Origin: Chondrosia reniformis
Lineage: Eukaryota; Porifera; Demospongiae; Chondrillida; Chondrillidae
DNA: 64,000 nt
Assembly: GCA_947172415.1 (NCBI GenBank)
Contig: OX359193.1
Location: 444,501-508,500, forward strand
Direction of reading: 5' to 3'
Of this stretch, positions 11,301 through 22,111 are shown piece by piece. Within the stretch, counting starts at the first letter, position 1; each line of letters begins with the position of its first letter. A program made the position numbers and the translations under genes. Below the pieces are notes generated by a model, which searched no databases, was not told the origin of the DNA, and saw only the letters and a program-made list of their open reading frames with translations.

Positions 11301-12447
11301 ATTATTGCTTTATTATTAATTATCACCCACTCAAAATGGCTGTCCCTGAAGATCTCCCATTTCTTAGGAAGAAGCTGGTTAGTTGGTGTTGTATGTGTTC
11401 TAAACTGTTGGATTGGTAAACAATCTTGCAAACCTTCACTGTTCAGTATCACACTCTAGAATTCAGACATGTAGCTGCTTTGGGAGAAATGTATTAATTT
11501 AATTTGTGTATTAGTGCTAATCTTGTTCTGTATTATTATCAATGTCAACCTGTATGCATGCAAAAGGCAAACATAAATGTGTACTGACCAAACCTTGTAA
11601 GGTACACTTTGTAATGCCACTCTTTATAAAGGAATTTAAGATGTCTTTCAATTCTAGTTGAATGAAATTTATGTCCTTTGAAAGCACCTGAACCACAGAG
11701 AGATAATCTTCCTAAATTGGTGGTGTTCTATATAGTATATATATTTGAGCAAATGTACAACATGTTTGTGAGGTCAGTTGTCCATGTTTCCAGTGAACAA
11801 GTGATCTACATATCCATTTGGTGTGCCTTATAACATTCATTGTATATGTCTTCATTTCAGGAGACTGGTTGTTATTACTAGTCTGGGTGTGGAGTGTAAA
11901 GTGATAAAGATCGTCAGTCTTGACTGTTCAGTTTGCAACAGCTCCTGACAGCAGTTGATAGAACAACATGTTATTGGCAATTACTGCATGTGTGTATAGG
12001 GGATGAATCTTTTCCACAAAGTTTCTTATCATCTGAGGACTAGAGCTAAATCTAGAGCTAACTGATGATTAACAGAGCTATATTCTCAGGCTGGTTATAT
12101 TCTCAGCACTCAATGCTAGTTACTACTGCTACCAGTAAATGGTATAGTATTTTAACATTTAAAATAATATTTATTTTCTACTATAGGAAAGTGAAGACCT
12201 CATTAAAATCTGCTAGATTAAGTCTCTTAAAATACTTGCAATGTGCACATTTGGTGTGTAGGATCCTCCTATAACTCCAAAGTCTACAATGCTAGCTTCA
12301 CTGTAGATCTCTATGCACTAGTCACATTCAGATCATGATCGATTTTCATTACACAAAGGAATAATTACATATACTTATATACACATATATCTACATACAA
12401 TAATGCAAAGTCTCCAAACATGGGGAAATACAGTGGAATAATGTCCT
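11301..12447. other. Intergenic region upstream of the receptor 3' end
   Basis: An ATG in YY1-like context (CAAAATGGCTG, about 11333) opens a 27-codon frame starting MAVPEDLPFLRKKL before a GTTAGT. I could not link it to a later exon. The remainder is AT-rich with no recognised feature. Confidence 0.3.
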
Positions 12448-14848
12448 TCAGTTATCTATTAACAGCGGTCCGCTGCATTGGTCCCGGTCCATGGTACCAT
12501 ATCGCACTTGTGTAATACGCTGTAGTTGGCCCTTAAATAGACTTGGAAAAATCTTTTTGTAAAAAGTGCGTCTTGTATATCCATAGATAAGGGTATTCAG
12601 AAAACCTTGTAGAGGTACAAAAATGGCCTGCATACATTAGTGGAAGGAGAGGAGAAGGAAAGAAGAAGATGTATTGAATAATTAGAGTAAAATAAAGCAT
12701 TTGCACTCTGTAATCTTTAGAGCATCATTATTGTTACCTCCCAGATCAGTACTCCTCTGTCAGGACGTTCATTAATGTGAATTGCATTTTCTTCATTCCA
12801 CACAAGAATACTAGCTGCAAAGCCTGACATGTATACACAGGTATACGCATACAGAATATAACTGCTTTATACAGTATATATTAACACTTACTAGGGACAG
12901 CTGATAAAATATACACAATAAAGATACAGGTTATCCTTGCTATAATGATTTTGACATCTGTCTTATTTTCTTCATCAATTTCCAAAGAATCTTCAAACAA
13001 ACATGAAGTGAAATTGAGAGAGGTTACATAGAGACAAAAAGTGCTGCCTATGCAATTACCATAAATCTTGAATAACTTCACAGACATTCTTATAAATAAC
13101 ACATAGAACACCTATAGCATATATAAATTGACACAAACATAATATAAAATATACATATGTACATATATAAGAAGCATCAATTCTATAGTAAATGTACATG
13201 TATGTACATGCGTCTACTCACTATCATCGCAATGAGTGATGTTATAAAGCTGACATTAAATGCAGTTGCCAAGGATTTGTCAAATGTATATTCAAGTTTG
13301 TGAAAGCTATCCTTAAAGTATGCATTGCAACTTGATATATTCTTGTGATAAAACCCAACACGGAGGTTGGCAAAATCTGGCAGACAATGGGGACTGCAAG
13401 AAAATGTGAAGTAATTTGGTCAAACCGGATACAAAAGTCTGTGTAGTGTACAATTATATGTTCTGTCACGTTAATCAGAACTATGAAACATACCAGCAGT
13501 TATTGGTTATATTATCTTGAACCTTAAAGGTAACTAGACCTACTCCCAATGGCAATCCAACCAAGGGTACAACCCTACATATTAAAAGTGGGTGGATACA
13601 TAAAGTTTGATCTAAGGAATCCAAGGAATCAATGTACCATGATATGATGTACAGTAAAACAGTTAGAACATGTCTCAATCTCTTTCTTTGATCTTGACGG
13701 GGCAGTTGTGTGCCCTGATTACTATATACCTCTCTTACACTCAAATATGCAATAATGGCATACGTAGCAGTCAGAAAAAATCCACAAACTTGTGTTGCCT
13801 ACATGTAAGGGAACATTCCATTTATTACTACACATGCACTTGGCTACAGGTCACATGTAAGTCAGATGTATGTCACATGCATGTCACCTACTATTGTGAA
13901 TATTCCCGAGAAATAACAGATTAAAAAGGATTCAGGAGTTGTTATCAGAATAATGGCTCCAAGAAACCAGAGAAATGATTGAAGGAAGTCTGCTAACGAA
14001 ATCATGAAAATTGGATGGACCTGGTGAAACAGTGGAAACAAATTTAGCATTTTTGCAAAACAGAATGCATCATATGAGGACATTAGACTAATGCTGACTG
14101 ACTTGGGAGTTAGTGAGTTTTCCACCACAAAATCCAATAAAGACAATGATTGCAGTAGCTACCATACTAGAAGAGGATAGTACAAACAATTGATGAATAC
14201 AAAAAGAAATTGAAATAAAACAATAGTGGAGTTAGTTGTTACTAAGAGATGAGAAATGTACATGTAGAAGGAGTTCCGCTCAAATTGCCCAAAAATGTCA
14301 ACATTTTCTCAGGTCTATTCAAGTGTATAGTTTTCAAACACTCTATGTTAAATGTTAAACACAGTCATAAGGGTGCGTGAATCTTCCGGCCAATCGAACC
14401 ATCTGCTGACAGTTATTGGAAAGTTACATATTACATCTTATGCAATCATATTTCATATTAAACTTTTGACTTATTCTCATGTCATGAAAACGTTGGTATG
14501 TACTTTATCCTCTTCTAATGATTCTCCCAAAAACATTTGTATTTTTCCTAATCATGTCAACCATGTCTATGCGAAACCTAAATGTATATTGTCTATGCAC
14601 ATATCATGACTGACCTCAACGACGATGTTATAATACGAAGTGCCACTATAGGAATGACCTGTTTAGGAAATAATAAAGTGTTTCAATTAAGGAAAGGTTC
14701 GAGGCCGTACAATATCTATCATACATATGTACATGTTTAGACACAACTTTCTGTTTCCAAGAGAACTCACGCCATCCTCATTCGTTATCTTGTTAATGAT
14801 AGTAATGGAATCGGGACAACCAGCAGATAGAGGATCCTCAGTAGTCAT
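12448..14848 (-). CDS. Seven-transmembrane receptor (GPR157/cAMP-receptor-like)
   Basis: Eleven exons on the minus strand: 14771-14848, 14615-14658, 14103-14166, 13892-14020, 13638-13798, 13494-13574, 13222-13393, 13060-13111, 12892-12990, 12738-12823, 12448-12627. They give 381 residues in consistent phase. Helix 1 is ALRIITSSLSMVATAIIVFI, helix 2 contains HPIFMISLADF, helix 3 starts after a cysteine (TQVCGFFLT), extracellular loop 2 has several cysteines, and helix 7 has the PLQGFLNTLIYG signature shared by GPR157, TMEM116 and Dictyostelium cAMP receptors. It is predicted to sit in the plasma membrane and signal through G proteins. The ligand is unknown. The gene is head to head with RFC5. 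Confidence 0.82.
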
Positions 14849-14923
14849 TTTGAAGACGATCCAGTTAAATAAAATCATGTGATTTGTTGGTATGTGGTTT
14901 CGGCTAGGGGGTTTCAACCAAAA
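14849..14923. promoter_or_regulatory. 75-bp shared promoter region, receptor and RFC5
   Basis: Only 75 bp separate the two divergent start codons, so the 5' UTRs and core promoter elements of both genes must lie here or overlap the coding sequence. No TATA box is clear. A CATGTG E-box-like site is present, and the RFC5 ATG itself sits in AAAAATGGCGGG, close to a YY1 core. Confidence 0.6.
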
Positions 14924-17168
14924 ATGGCGGGAAATGAGAAACCTGTACGAAATCTTCCTTGGTAAGCATCTGATGAATGACAATGGAGATATATGTACAC
15001 TGCTATAATTATTCACTTACATTTGTAGGGTAGAAAAATATCGTCCAAACAATTTGGATGATTTGATTTCGCATCAAGAAATTATTAGCACAAGTTAATT
15101 GGAACAATGTTTATTGTGACAGATGTCAGCCAAAATCCTTCCTTTCTACAGTTCAACGTTTCATGAAAGAGGATAGAGTGCCGCATCTGCTTTTCTACGG
15201 CCCCCCTGGGACTGGTAAGACTAGCACCATTCTCGCGTGCGCTAGACAGCTCTATGGGAAGCAAGAATTTGATAACATGGTCTTAGAGGTGGGTACTTGT
15301 CTAGTCTTATCACTTTGAAGAAGTAGTCACCAGAATCTGTAAAGAATAGTCTTTGCAACTGATTACTGTTGCTATGTGTGTATATTCACTGCATTTCATT
15401 AGCTGAATGCCTCAGATGACCGAGGGATTGGAATAGTAAGAGGACCTATTCTAACTTTTGCTAGTACTCGAACAATTTTCAAGTTAGTGTGCAGCGGCCT
15501 CCTCGGCACCGTGCAGACATTGCTATTGCCTTCCTTAGATCTGGGTTCAAGTTTGTTATTTTGGATGAAGCTGATGCCATGACGAAAGATGCCCAGAATG
15601 CACTGAGAAGAAGTATGTAGGACACAGTAATTCTAGTATACTTATGGTATATTCTAATATGCATACAGTAATTCTAGGATTTTCTAGTATACTTATGGTA
15701 TATTCTAATGTGCATACAGTAATACCAGGATTTTCTAGTATACTTATGGTATATTCTAATGTGCATACTGTAATTCCAGGATTTTCTAGTATACTTATGG
15801 TATATTGTAATATACATAGGATATACTTGTGGTGTATTATATATTAGGATACTGTTCATTTTAGTGTTTGTCTTGTAAATTTAGTCATAGAAAAGTACAC
15901 AGAGAACACAAGATTTTGTCTCATTTGTAACTACCTGTCAAAGATTATACCAGCCATTCAGTCCAGGTGCACTAGGTTCAGATTTGGTCCCTTAAGTCAT
16001 GATCAGATGATCAGCAGGATTGAGTATGTCATGGCTCAAGAAAAGTGCGTAGGTTGCCATGGAAACCCCGCACTACCATATATGGTGCTGCATCAAGTGT
16101 TGCTTCATATGTATGTTATCTGTATGTAGTATTACAGCAACTAAGGATGGTAAAGACGGTGTGGTTGCCTTAGCACATGGAGACATGAGAAAGGCACTTA
16201 ATATATTACAGGTGAAATATGTATTTCTTAGCCTATCTACACCTAACTACCTCTGTCTAATAAGAGATATCATTCCTTTTATATTATTAGTCTCCCTTCA
16301 AAGCCAGAAAAATCTACCTCACGCTACAGCAGAGATGTAGTACTGTTTTAGCTACTGAATGTTACAGTATTCTGTAATACAAATGATCCCTTTAAGATAT
16401 TCACTTTTTCATCATCATAGCCTTTGCACAGCTAAGTGCAATTAACTCCCTCACATCATCCTGTAATGTTCTAATATTAAGCTCTCTGATAGCTAACCAA
16501 TCAAATTGTCTAGAGATGTGACCAATCAAATTGCATCTTTTCTTCTAGAGCACCTCAATGGCTCATGAGGAGATCAGTGAGGATGCTGTCTACTCTTGTA
16601 CGGGAAATCCTCTACCTAAGGACATTGGACAGATTGTGGAATGGATGCTAAATGAAAATTTTACCGTTGCTTATAACAGTAGGTCCTCATCATGTGATAT
16701 GTACCTGACATACATGTGATATGCACCTGACATACATGTGATATGCACCTGACATACATGTGATATGCACCTGACATACAATGTTATATAATGATTTACG
16801 TAGATATTGTCAAATTAAAGACACTGAAGGGTCTGGCTTTACAAGACATCCTGACAGACATCCACTCTTATGTTCACAGAAGTGAGTTGTTTGGATAGAG
16901 GTCTACAGATTAATTAACAGTTTTTCCTCATATACTTTATAGTTGATTTCCCTCCAAAAGTTAAAATGATATTGCTCCAAAAAATGGCCGACATAGAGTA
17001 GGTTCACATGATAAAACTAATATTCTGTTAGTTGACAATGTAATCAAGCCACATGATCTTTACAGATGTAGTCTGGCTGTTGGAGGATCTGAAAAAATAC
17101 AACTTGGAGCGTTACTAGGTGCCTTCCAGGTAGTGAGGGACATATTGACTGACAATGAGAAGAAGTGA
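14924..17168 (+). CDS. RFC5: Replication factor C subunit 5
   Basis: Eleven exons: 14924-14961, 15029-15093, 15152-15288, 15403-15482, 15539-15612, 15885-16044, 16130-16211, 16549-16678, 16804-16881, 16943-16997, 17066-17168. They give 333 residues (human RFC5 has 340). The N-terminus has the RFC box LPWVEKYRP, then Walker A GPPGTGKTS, LELNASDDRG, Walker B VILDEADAM, the SRC motif in IQSRCTRFRFGPL, sensor 2 region HGDMRKALNILQ and the C-terminal collar domain. As part of the RFC1-5 clamp loader it opens PCNA and loads it on primed DNA, and it also serves the RAD17, CTF18 and ELG1 loaders. The subunit-specific text (LISHQEII, CLICNYLSKIIPA) points to RFC5 rather than RFC2, 3 or 4. Two introns carry tandem repeats close to the donor. 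Confidence 0.97.
15625..15830. repeat. 51-bp tandem repeat in RFC5 intron 5
   Basis: Four copies of a 51-bp unit with core TTCTAGTATACTTATGGTAT. The first copy begins about 15 nt after the exon 5 donor. Since 51 is divisible by three, the array produces long spurious frames on both strands. Confidence 0.95.
16690..16785. repeat. 22-bp tandem repeat in RFC5 intron 8
   Basis: Four copies of a 22-bp unit with core ATGTGATATGCACCTGACAT. The array starts about 12 nt after the exon 8 donor and fills most of the intron. Confidence 0.93.
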
Positions 17169-17413
17169 CATTCACTATTAGGCCAACAATTTAAGATTCA
17201 AACATATTTTATGTACAATCATAAGAATTGCATTTTGAAATCAAATGATTGATTTTCATGTAAAATAGAATTTACAAAAGTATGTATGTTCATTTTCATT
17301 CTGGACCGAAGCTCCCAAAGTTTCTATGCAAAATGGATGAGATTATGTATTAAATAAGTCTTCTCTTCATTCCTTCAAGTTGGGCTGCCACTGGGCAGGG
17401 CGGTCTAGTCCAC

Positions 17414-18338
17414 CTACTCATTTGTACTCTCTTCTGAGGAGGAATCAAACTCTGCATTTGGGTCCTTCACCCAATGACCATTCTGTTCCCTCCTCCAACC
17501 AGATTTGTACTTTGATAATTGCATCATAGTAGTACACTGCCCTTGCGTTTCTTTTCTATCTCTCTTCTTTCTCTCTCTTATGGTTGAAAGCCCTGCATTC
17601 CACGGCTGTACATACTCAAATTCTTGTGGCTTAGCACTGGCAGGCTGGTCAATCATGTGAGAGTCACATGACTCAGTCACATGATGGTCCCCTGACAAAC
17701 TGACAGATTGATCTCCAATAGTTGCAAGGAAATGTGTTCCAGGGGATGGCTTCTTAGCCTGGTTGGCACTTGTAGCATGAGGTCTTCTCTTCCTGAGGGT
17801 TACTGCAGAGTATATGGGCTCAGAAGTCTGAAGTGCAGCCATTTTATTTTCCTCTGCTTCAATATCTTTCTCTTTCAATGTACCCATTTGTAATCTCTTT
17901 TTAATTTCTTCACTTCTAGACTGCTCTTCAAAGGCCTTTTGGTTGGCATCTATTAGAACATTAAGGATAGTCAAAATGAGTATTTTGAAGTGCTAAACTA
18001 TATTCTGTACTTTTACTTAACACTCACTAATCATGTGTTTTTTGCCTTTCCTGTGCAATGCTAACATGGATACTGTATCGAATATCGGTCTGTGCTGGCA
18101 CACGAGACAGCAATATCTGCCATTCTTCATAAGCAGTGCTTCGTGCTCAGGAATGTTACTAGAGAATAGCTCTTGTATCCTGCGACGCTACAAACACGCA
18201 AACAATGAATCAAATCAAAGTCATGAATATCATACAAATGAGAATAAGTGCTTTTAATTACACGTCCTTCAAGTCATGTACACGTACCTTCACCATATTC
18301 TGCTGTTGATAAGCATCTCCAACTAACTTAAAGGACAT
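17414..18338 (-). CDS. SCNM1: Sodium channel modifier 1 homologue (minor spliceosome protein)
   Basis: Three exons on the minus strand: 18288-18338, 18028-18187, 17414-17949, giving 248 residues (human 230). Key segments are the N-terminal MSFK, RRIQELFSSNIPEHEALLMK, a C2H2-type zinc finger (CCLVCQHRP, later LALHRKGKKH), and a C-terminal GHWVKDPNAEFDSSSEES that matches the conserved SCNM1 tail. The middle is basic and disordered. Human SCNM1 is a component of the minor (U12-type) spliceosome, so the organism probably keeps U12 introns. It converges on RFC5 with 245 bp between stop codons. Confidence 0.9.
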
Positions 18339-18590
18339 TAGTATACCGCGAGAATTCTGCTATGATTTTGACTCCATTTTTTACATTTTTAACTTAGAAA
18401 GGGGTTTCCTCCTAAACTTGCGCAATACTTGCCTTGCATAGGCAAGATATACGTATATACAGTATATGAAATTATTCAAGACATCTGGTTCATGTTTAAT
18501 TAAAAAATATCAGTCAATTGTTACAATGAAATATAGAACAAGAAATTAACAAAAATATTAAAATGCTGGATGTACTGTGAGTGCATTTCA

Positions 18591-21500
18591 CTAGGGATGG
18601 GATGGATTGGAACTGCCGCTGATCAGCGGATGATGAGGAATTCCATCAGAAATAAAATGCTAAAATAAACAAAAAACAAGAAAGTATTTTTACCAACAAT
18701 CTCCCAACTGTAACCCAAGCGCATACTGAAAGGAAATCACAGGAAACAGCCTGGGGTCAAGAATACTCATCCTCTATTCTACACACATGTACACCAGTTA
18801 TCCTCTCCTCTTATGGGCCGTCAGACCACACACAGATCAATCTAGATCTTCTTTAGTATCAATTTTGTCTGATTAATAACTACTTGTTACATGTAACTAC
18901 GTATCCAGATTCAATCGTCTACCCTCTCTCACTAAACATGTTCTGTACACGACTACCAGCTAGATGAAAGATCTATGCAGTAAGTCTCAATTTCCTTAAC
19001 TTCAAAAACTAAGATAAGCTAAAAAACCTTTTCCTTCTCCTTTCTTTTCTTCTTATCTTTCTTTTTCTTCTTCTTGTCTTTGTCAAGTTGTATTCCTTCT
19101 TCTTTCTTCTTCTTCTTCTTCACAGGTTCACCACTGGCCAGCAATCCCACTTATAACAAGAAAATTAAACAAGAATGGATTTTTGACAAACATACAAGAT
19201 TACAAACTGACACTTCTATAAAGTATGTAAAATGAGGCAAAATGAAAATACAAATAAAATAGACTATTATTGACTTTAGTCTCACTTGATGAAGACATTA
19301 GCTCATGCTTTGGAGGAATAATGGCGGGGTTACTATGGGAACTACCAGCCTTTGAAAATGATGATTCTGATCCTAGTTCAGTCTGCGGGGGAAATGCTTT
19401 AGGTGTGTCTGGTAGAGTGGGCGTGACCAAGGAAGTGATTTCCATTGCATCTGAGGGATCAAGCTTTATCTGCTTGTGTTTGTGTTTCTTCTTCTTCTTC
19501 TTGTGCCGACGAGGACTATCTGATCGAGGAAAGTCCATCCGATAGCTCTCTGGAAGCTGTGAAGAGAGGTTCCATCAAACAGTAAACAGGAAAACTACCT
19601 AAACTGTCAAATCTATCTAACAAACAATAGAGGGCAGTGACAAACAAACCACAATTGTTTTGTCTAAAAATCATCCTGAAGATTTAAAACCCAATATAGA
19701 ACCCCTTAGACAAAGTGCTACTGGTTTAATCTGTCAGTCTTCTGTCCCTTAGATTACACCAGGAGAGATTTAGAAATTCCTAATTCTTCTAAATAAAACC
19801 TTATTGCAAGGAAGCAAAGGGAGCCAGACACCTCCTCCCCTATATCCGACACAGAGCTACACCTCCTCCCCTATATCTGACACAGAGCTACACCTCCTCC
19901 CCTATATCCGACACAGAGCTACACCTACTCCCCTATATCTGACACAGAGCTACACCTCCTCCCCTATATCCGACACAGAGCTACACCTACTCCCCTATAT
20001 CTGACACAGAGCTACACCTACTCCCCTATATCCGACACAGAGCTACACCTCCTCCCCTATATCTGACACAGAGCTACACCTCCTCCCCTATATCCGACAC
20101 AGAGCTACACCTCCTCCCCTATATCCGACACAGAGCTACACCTCCTCCCCTATATCCGACACAGAGCTACACCTACTCCCCTATATCTGACACAGAGCTA
20201 CACCTCCTCCCCTATATCCGACACAGAGCTACACCTACTCCCCTATATCTGACACAGAGCTACACCTACTCCCCTATATCCGACACAGAGCTACACCTCC
20301 TCCCCTATATCTGACACAGAGCTACACCTCCTCCCCTATATCCGACACAGAGCTACACCTACTCCCCTATATCCGACACAGAGCTACACCTACTCCCCTA
20401 TATCTGACACAGAGCTACACCTCCTCCCCTATATCCGACACAGAGCTACACCTCCTCCCCTATATCTGACACAGAGCTACACCTACTCCCCTATATCCGA
20501 CACAGAGCTACACCTACTCCCCTATATCCGACACAGAGCTACACCTACTCCCCTATATCCGACACAGAGCTACACCTACTCCCTTATATCCGACACAGAG
20601 CTACACCTACTCCCCTATATCCGACACAGAGCTACACCTCCTCCCCTATATCTGACACAGAGCTACACCTCCTCCCCTATATCCGACACAGAGCTACACC
20701 TCCTCCCCCATATCCGACACAGAGCTACACCTCCTCCCCTATATCCGACACAGAGCTACACCTCCTCCCTATATCCGACACAGAGTTACACCTCCTCCCC
20801 TATATCCGACACAGAGCTAAACCTACTCCCCTATATCCGACACAGAGCTACACCTCCTCCCTATATCCGACACAGAGCTACACCTCCTCCCTATATCCGA
20901 CACAGAGTTACACCTCCTCCCCCATATCCGACACAGAGCTACACCTTTGTATGTAGACACTCACACTGCCTGGAGCCAGTCGGAAACACGACAAGGAGGA
21001 TCCAGACAGAGGAACCAGATCTCTACCAGTGATTGGGGGCTGGTCTATGACGGATCTCAGAGAACTCTCTACATTATCTGTCACGTCAATGTTGCCAGGA
21101 ATATCTGGGAGAAAAGCACTGAGACGATCCTTAATCTTGCTACTAGCCAAAGTGTGAAAATCGTCCTCCAGAACATTGATCATATCTTTGTCTTTAGAAT
21201 CTTCTTCTTCCAAAACTTCTAGAAAAGGCAAGTCACATTTGATGTCAAATGGTTCAGTGGACAGAGAGAACATGTGTTCAAACAGATTAGCCTAATAGAC
21301 ACATGAATAACTTAACTTTAACCTTGGTCTCATACCTATCAGCCATTTTATTGTTCATCTATGGCTACCCACTATTGAATACATTTCCAAAATAGCCAGA
21401 CATTGACAGAAGTACAAGTGAAACATTCACAAAAAGCGACCAACTTCCCACTGTTCCTTACCTTTTTTATCGTTTACCAAGTACAAATCTATGTTTTGTT

Positions 21501-21777
21501 TCTGCAAGAGCTGAGCTTGTTGATGGTGGTGCTGCTGGAGTTGTAAGGTCTGGTCGTCAATGGACACCATAATCGGCTTGCCCCCAGTCGAGGTGGTACT
21601 GACAACGATAGGCTGGGCCAACTGGGGCTGTATCGTGTAAGCCGCCGTGGCTCCGAATGTAGAAACGCCAGTAATAGATATTCCGTGGGGAATGGCTGGT
21701 ATTAGGAACGTCCCTCCAGCCAGCGGTACCCCAGTCACCTGATGGCTCCATAGACTGGCCTGAGTCTGTGGATCCAT
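18591..21777 (-). CDS. MED19: Mediator complex subunit 19
   Basis: Five exons on the minus strand: 21478-21777, 20965-21291, 19286-19556, 19028-19149, 18591-18659. They give 362 residues. The conserved MED19 core is KIKDRLSAFLPDIPGNIDV, then SSLRSVIDQPPI, then CFRLAPGS joined by splicing to LPESYR, followed by a lysine/histidine-rich stretch (HKKKKKKHKHKQ). A second very lysine-rich block is in exon 4. The first exon encodes a glycine-, threonine- and glutamine-rich region not seen in human MED19. MED19 sits in the Mediator head/middle and links it to REST and RNA polymerase II. Intron 2 (1.4 kb) is almost all minisatellite. Confidence 0.9.
19828..20946. repeat. 31-bp minisatellite, about 36 copies, MED19 intron 2
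   Basis: Unit with core CCTATATCCGACACAGAGCT plus a CACCT[C/A]CTCC part. Two sites vary among copies (TCC or ACT in the spacer, CCGAC or CTGAC in the core), which gives a mosaic of types along the array. Its right edge is about 20 nt from the exon 2 donor (minus strand). Confidence 0.98.
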
Positions 21778-22111
21778 GGTCTGGGCGGACGGACAACAAA
21801 TTGGAGAAGATGGAGTCTAGCGTTACTCCTTTCCTGGGACTGAACGCCTTTATTGGGTTAATATCTTTTACAATTAATAACTGAAACGTCCGCCATATTG
21901 AGTAACATTCAAAATTGTATTAATACTTGGCGTATATTTTAATATACATAAATAGTTTTTATATTTATAGGCTATAGTATTAAAACATATAAAACATTTT
22001 TGATAGTTACGTCATCGTGTGAAGACTTATCGGAATTCCTTCTGCGTTGTTCGTTCACCAGCTTCCGTTAATTTTGCCAAGCGCATACAGCAAGGAGAGG
22101 GAGAGGGCAAA
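21778..22111. promoter_or_regulatory. Divergent promoter region, MED19 and septin A
   Basis: 334 bp between divergent start codons. It contains GTCCGCCATATTG (about 21889), a YY1-like core on the minus strand, and an AT-rich centre. An in-frame ATG at 22019 upstream of the septin start is possible but lacks family similarity. Confidence 0.45.

Noticed and set aside
11336-11419. ATG frame MAVPEDLPFLRKKL as a first exon
   Set aside because: A GTTAGT follows, but no downstream exon could be joined in phase with recognisable similarity; kept only as a note.
11127-11459. 110-codon frame across the inverted repeat
   Set aside because: It is made of hairpin arm and flank sequence, has no family similarity and no splice partner.
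13718-13741. A 24-nt intron in the receptor gene (GTAAGAG...ATCAG)
   Set aside because: It fits GT-AG and phase but is too short for ordinary splicing, and the frame is open through it, so it was treated as coding (intracellular loop 2).
19828-20946. Possible CRISPR array (31-bp repeats)
   Set aside because: Units are directly adjacent with no spacers, in an intron of a eukaryotic gene; it is a minisatellite. The same holds for the arrays at 2.1 and 26.2 kb.
22019-22111. Upstream ATG for septin A
   Set aside because: The 31 added residues have no septin similarity; the ATG at 22112 gives the usual short N-terminus.
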